Below, piece by piece: positions 34,373-36,097 of a stretch of DNA of 36,097 bases. Under the pieces are notes generated by a model. It made no database searches. It saw nothing but the letters and a program-made list of their open reading frames with translations, and was not told the origin of the DNA. The stretch is taken from NCBI RefSeq assembly GCF_023333585.1, contig NZ_JAIQZN010000075.1:1-36097 (forward strand). Reading direction: 5' to 3'. The stretch comes from Argonema antarcticum A004/B2 (GTDB lineage Bacteria > Cyanobacteriota > Cyanobacteriia > Cyanobacteriales > Aerosakkonemataceae). Made by a program: the position numbers and the translations under genes. Position 1 is the stretch's first letter. Every line of letters begins with the position of its first letter.

Positions 34373-34870
34373 TTGTCTACAAATCAGCCGCTAGTGATTA
34401 ATGAATGGAACATATTTGCCCATTCTCTCTTCCTCAACCAGTTTGAAGAACTTCTGACGCAGGTTGAAGATTTGCGTCAGAAGCATCCTGAAGACTACAA
34501 GCAGAAAAACGTCACAAAGCGTCTAGCCGCCATAGCAAAGTTGGCATTTGATGTTATTCCTCAAGATCCAACAAATAATAATTATCGCCAAGGGGCTACG
34601 CTTGGCGATGATTACAAGCACTGGTTTAGAGCTAAATTTTTTCAGCAGTACCGACTGTTTTTTCGATATCATCAAGAGAGTAAAATTATCGTATTCGCCT
34701 GGGTTAACGATGAGAACTCTAAGCGGGCTTATGACAGTAATACAGACGCTTATCGAGTTTTTAAGAAAATGCTTGAAAGTGGTCACCCTCCAGACGATTG
34801 GAATGAGTTACTCAAAGAGGCAAAAGGCGAAACTCATCGTTTAGAGAAAGCAGTAAATGTAGAAATTTAA
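34373..34870 (+). CDS. yhaV: YhaV-family ribonuclease toxin
   Basis: A 165-residue toxin of the RelE-like YhaV family, which cleaves mRNA at the ribosome and is neutralised by PrlF. Recognised parts are INEWNIFAHSLFLNQFEELL, NVTKRLAAIAKLAFDVIPQD, the substrate-binding HWFRAKFFQQYRLFFRY and IIVFAWVNDENSKRAY, followed by FKKMLESGHPPDDWNELL. It starts at TTG, 2 bp after the antitoxin stop, so it depends on coupled translation. The next small gene starts 6 bp after its stop, suggesting one transcript of four genes. Confidence 0.9.
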   Translation: MSTNQPLVINEWNIFAHSLFLNQFEELLTQVEDLRQKHPEDYKQKNVTKRLAAIAKLAFDVIPQDPTNNNYRQGATLGDDYKHWFRAKFFQQYRLFFRYHQESKIIVFAWVNDENSKRAYDSNTDAYRVFKKMLESGHPPDDWNELLKEAKGETHRLEKAVNVEI

Positions 34871-34876
34871 CTGGCT

Positions 34877-35047
34877 TTGGAAAGTTTATATCGCGTCAGC
34901 TATCAACTAACTTACACCATGCTTCAGCCCATACATCTTATTTGCGTTGATAACCGAACTCGTAATATCTACATATTGGCTGGGTATGACGAGGAGATCG
35001 AGTTTAAAATTATACCAAATGGAGAGTTTGCTGATAAGCCAGGTTAA
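34877..35047 (+). CDS. DUF6888-like small protein (56 aa)
   Basis: A short frame that opens right after the toxin stop: ESLYRVSYQLTYTMLQPIHL, then ICVDNRTRNIYILAGYDEEI and FKIIPNGEF. The series MLQPIHL-x-x-D-x-R-x-x-x-IYILAG-EEIE-x-x-IPNG is what I recall of the cyanobacterial DUF6888 family, which occurs beside DUF6887. The likely start is TTG at 34877; CTG at 34871 is the other option. An ATG at 34919 would remove the first helix. No ribosome-binding site is seen, so it is probably coupled to the toxin gene. Confidence 0.65.
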   Translation: MESLYRVSYQLTYTMLQPIHLICVDNRTRNIYILAGYDEEIEFKIIPNGEFADKPG

Positions 35048-35057
35048 CTATGATTCA

Positions 35058-35252
35058 ATGTCTACTACTGAGTTGAAACAGTATTTTCTCAAGCATCGTG
35101 GAGATCGAGGTGCATTTCAAGCGTACTTAGATCGAATTAATCAACGTCCGCTCAGAATTATTGCCAGTCCCGACGATCCTGATTTTGATGAGAAGGTTCA
35201 AGCCGCAATTCGCCGAAAATTAGAAGCGGCGAGAAATAACAGTAGCGAATAA
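35058..35252 (+). CDS. DUF6887-like small protein (64 aa)
   Basis: From ATG 35058 it reads MSTTELKQYFLKHRGDRGAF, then QAYLDRINQRPLRIIASPDD, and ends in a helix. The opening SxxELKxYxLxHRxDxxAFxAYxDR is what I recall of the DUF6887 family. It lies 10 bp after the DUF6888-like gene, the usual order of this pair. A longer frame upstream to 34947 overlaps that gene and shows no family resemblance, so I use the shorter start. Confidence 0.7.
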   Translation: MSTTELKQYFLKHRGDRGAFQAYLDRINQRPLRIIASPDDPDFDEKVQAAIRRKLEAARNNSSE

Positions 35253-35323
35253 CGCGATCGCCAGATTGAAAACAATAAAATTGTGCATTAAAATTCTTAG
35301 CAGATAACTATTAGAGATTGAGC

Positions 35324-35524
35324 ATGAAAATTAAGGTGATTATTTGGCAAGAAGATGGCTTATGGTGCGGTTCAGTTCCAGCCCTTCCAGGTTGTCACAC
35401 CTGGGGGGAGAGCTATGAACAGTTGTTAGAGATGCTCGAAGATGTTGTTCAGGGTTGGCTTGAAGTCGCTAGTCAACAAAAGGAACTTGCCCCCGAAAAA
35501 CAGTTAATTGAGTTATCTCTATGA
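35324..35524 (+). CDS. hicB: HicB-like antitoxin
   Basis: A 66-residue protein with the HicB partial RNase-H-like fold: VIIWQEDGLWCGSVPALPGC followed by HTWGESYEQLLEMLEDVVQG and WLEVA. The core W-x-A-x-x-P-x-x-P-G-C-x-x-x-G-x-x-x-E-E-A pattern of HicB is clear. I chose ATG 35324; the frame opens two codons earlier at TTG 35318. The stop (TGA 35522-35524) overlaps the ATG of a broken hicA. A HicB without its toxin may still bind DNA or be a relic. Confidence 0.85.
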   Translation: MKIKVIIWQEDGLWCGSVPALPGCHTWGESYEQLLEMLEDVVQGWLEVASQQKELAPEKQLIELSL

Positions 35525-35604
35525 AATCTGTTTCTGGCAAAGCACTTTGCAAAATTGTTTAGGAACTTCTCAAGGATGCTGGGATTACAGAGGAAGATAT
35601 CTAG
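35521..35604 (+). pseudogene. hicA: hicA remnant with internal stop and large deletion
   Basis: ATG 35521 overlaps the hicB stop as in intact hicBA pairs. The frame reads MKSVSGKALCKIV, a normal HicA N terminus, then TAG at 35560-35562. In the same frame it continues ELLKDAGITEEDI and stops at 35602-35604, which resembles the HicA C-terminal helix. The whole middle, including the G-S-H-x-x-Y catalytic region, is missing. Intact HicA is about 60-80 residues long. Confidence 0.7.
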
Positions 35605-35707
35605 CTTGCATAAAGCTACCGCCAAGGCTCAAATCAGATCGGAAGCGATGACCTGCGATCGCTTTTTCCAAAATTCGTATTAACAAACTCTTATATCTTA
35701 AAAAAAA

Positions 35708-36046
35708 ATGTACAATTATCGGGCTATTTTGAAGCGAGTGGGAATTGTGCTAATCGCGGTTGGGATTCTCGATATCGCCTACTTTTTCTATTAAACATCA
35801 CAAGATCAAAGCTTTTCATCCAGCTTGAGACATAACTATTCGTCAAACGGCTTACTTATTGTGGTGGTCGGTGTGTTTCTCCTCTGGGGTAACTTGCGTG
35901 CCGTTGAGATCGTCAGATGGTTCGCCGCCTTCGGGATCTCTAACTCAATCAGCACCATATTTATACTATTTCCCTTTTTGAAACCAGCAGAACTCTGGGT
36001 AATTGAATTTCGTCTCTATCGGGTCTTGCGGCATAATGGGGTATAA
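35708..36046 (+). pseudogene. Small membrane protein gene broken by an in-frame stop
   Basis: ATG 35708 opens MYNYRAILKRVGIVLIAVGI, a typical first membrane helix, but stops at TAA 35792-35794. The same frame then continues as QSFSSSLRHNYSSNGLLIVV, VGVFLLWGNLRAVEIVRWFAAF and FPFLKPAELWVIEFRLYRV, ending 36046. The joined product resembles cyanobacterial membrane proteins of four helices with G-V-F-L-x-R-G-N-L-R-A. The last helix is missing, and the frame ends in a palindrome. An ATP-independent small gene starting after the stop is possible but lacks a start with a ribosome-binding site. Confidence 0.6.
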
Positions 36047-36069
36047 TGTAGCGATCGCTACATTATACC
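36040..36069. repeat. Perfect 30-bp palindrome centred on GCGATCGC
   Basis: GGTATAATGTA then GCGATCGC then TACATTATACC reads the same on both strands. It lies at the truncated end of the membrane pseudogene and could be a transcript hairpin or an element end. Confidence 0.75.
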
Positions 36070-36097
36070 GGTAAAGAACAATGGACTTTCATCTAGA

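Noticed and set aside
34947-35057. N-terminal extension of the DUF6887-like protein
   Set aside because: It overlaps the DUF6888-like gene in another frame, and the recognisable family sequence starts at ATG 35058.

Overview
The window is chromosomal DNA from a cyanobacterium, probably a filamentous one. The HIP1 octamer GCGATCGC and its variants occur throughout. Intergenic DNA is full of short palindromes, heptamer repeats and small non-autonomous elements. Several genes are of cyanobacterial type (CTP protease, IspG, an EF-G-like paralogue, and small DUF6887/DUF6888-like proteins). I saw no rRNA, tRNA or CRISPR array.

Layout. (1) 84-5158: a two-gene RND efflux system (HlyD-type adaptor and AcrB-type permease) with a repeat-rich spacer. 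(2) 5159-5310: a short relic resembling an IS66-type transposase N terminus. (3) 5312-17955: a group of enzymes that is the most interesting part of the window. It holds an EamA exporter, a PqqC/TENA-like protein, a DRE-TIM aldolase-type enzyme, an enolase-superfamily racemase/OSBS-like enzyme, an ATP-grasp ligase, a class IV aminotransferase, a penicillin-acylase-type Ntn hydrolase, a GCS2 glutamate-cysteine-ligase-type enzyme and an RraA/HMG-aldolase-type protein. Three enzymes lie on the plus strand and meet four minus-strand enzymes head-on at about 10.5 kb. No NRPS or PKS is present. I infer a small-molecule pathway that builds, ligates, trims and exports a modified amino acid or small peptide. 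I cannot match it to a described pathway.

(4) 18368-31851: mostly housekeeping or stand-alone genes. These are a metallophosphoesterase, an M48 protease, an aldo/keto reductase, an orphan AT-rich cytosine-5 DNA methyltransferase, a small protein, an SPFH protein, an EF-G paralogue without the catalytic His, a PD-(D/E)XK-like protein, a retropepsin-like protease, a CtpA-type protease and ispG. (5) 32037-36097: an accessory tail of small plus-strand genes. It has a CoiA-like nuclease with an overlapping unknown gene, a tiny gene pair, a PrlF/YhaV toxin-antitoxin pair followed by DUF6888/DUF6887-like genes, and a HicB antitoxin whose hicA partner has collapsed. A broken membrane-protein gene and a perfect palindrome centred on HIP1 end the window.

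Repeats link these regions. A family of about 130-155 bp occurs three times, each beside the 3' end of a gene. A repeat of about 135 bp occurs twice in inverted orientation, bracketing 6.8-28.0 kb. Three elements with ACTTACGCA-like ends sit inside the enzyme group. Other palindromic elements lie at 1.9, 20.1 and 21.3 kb. All functional calls come from reading motifs by eye; no database search was run.
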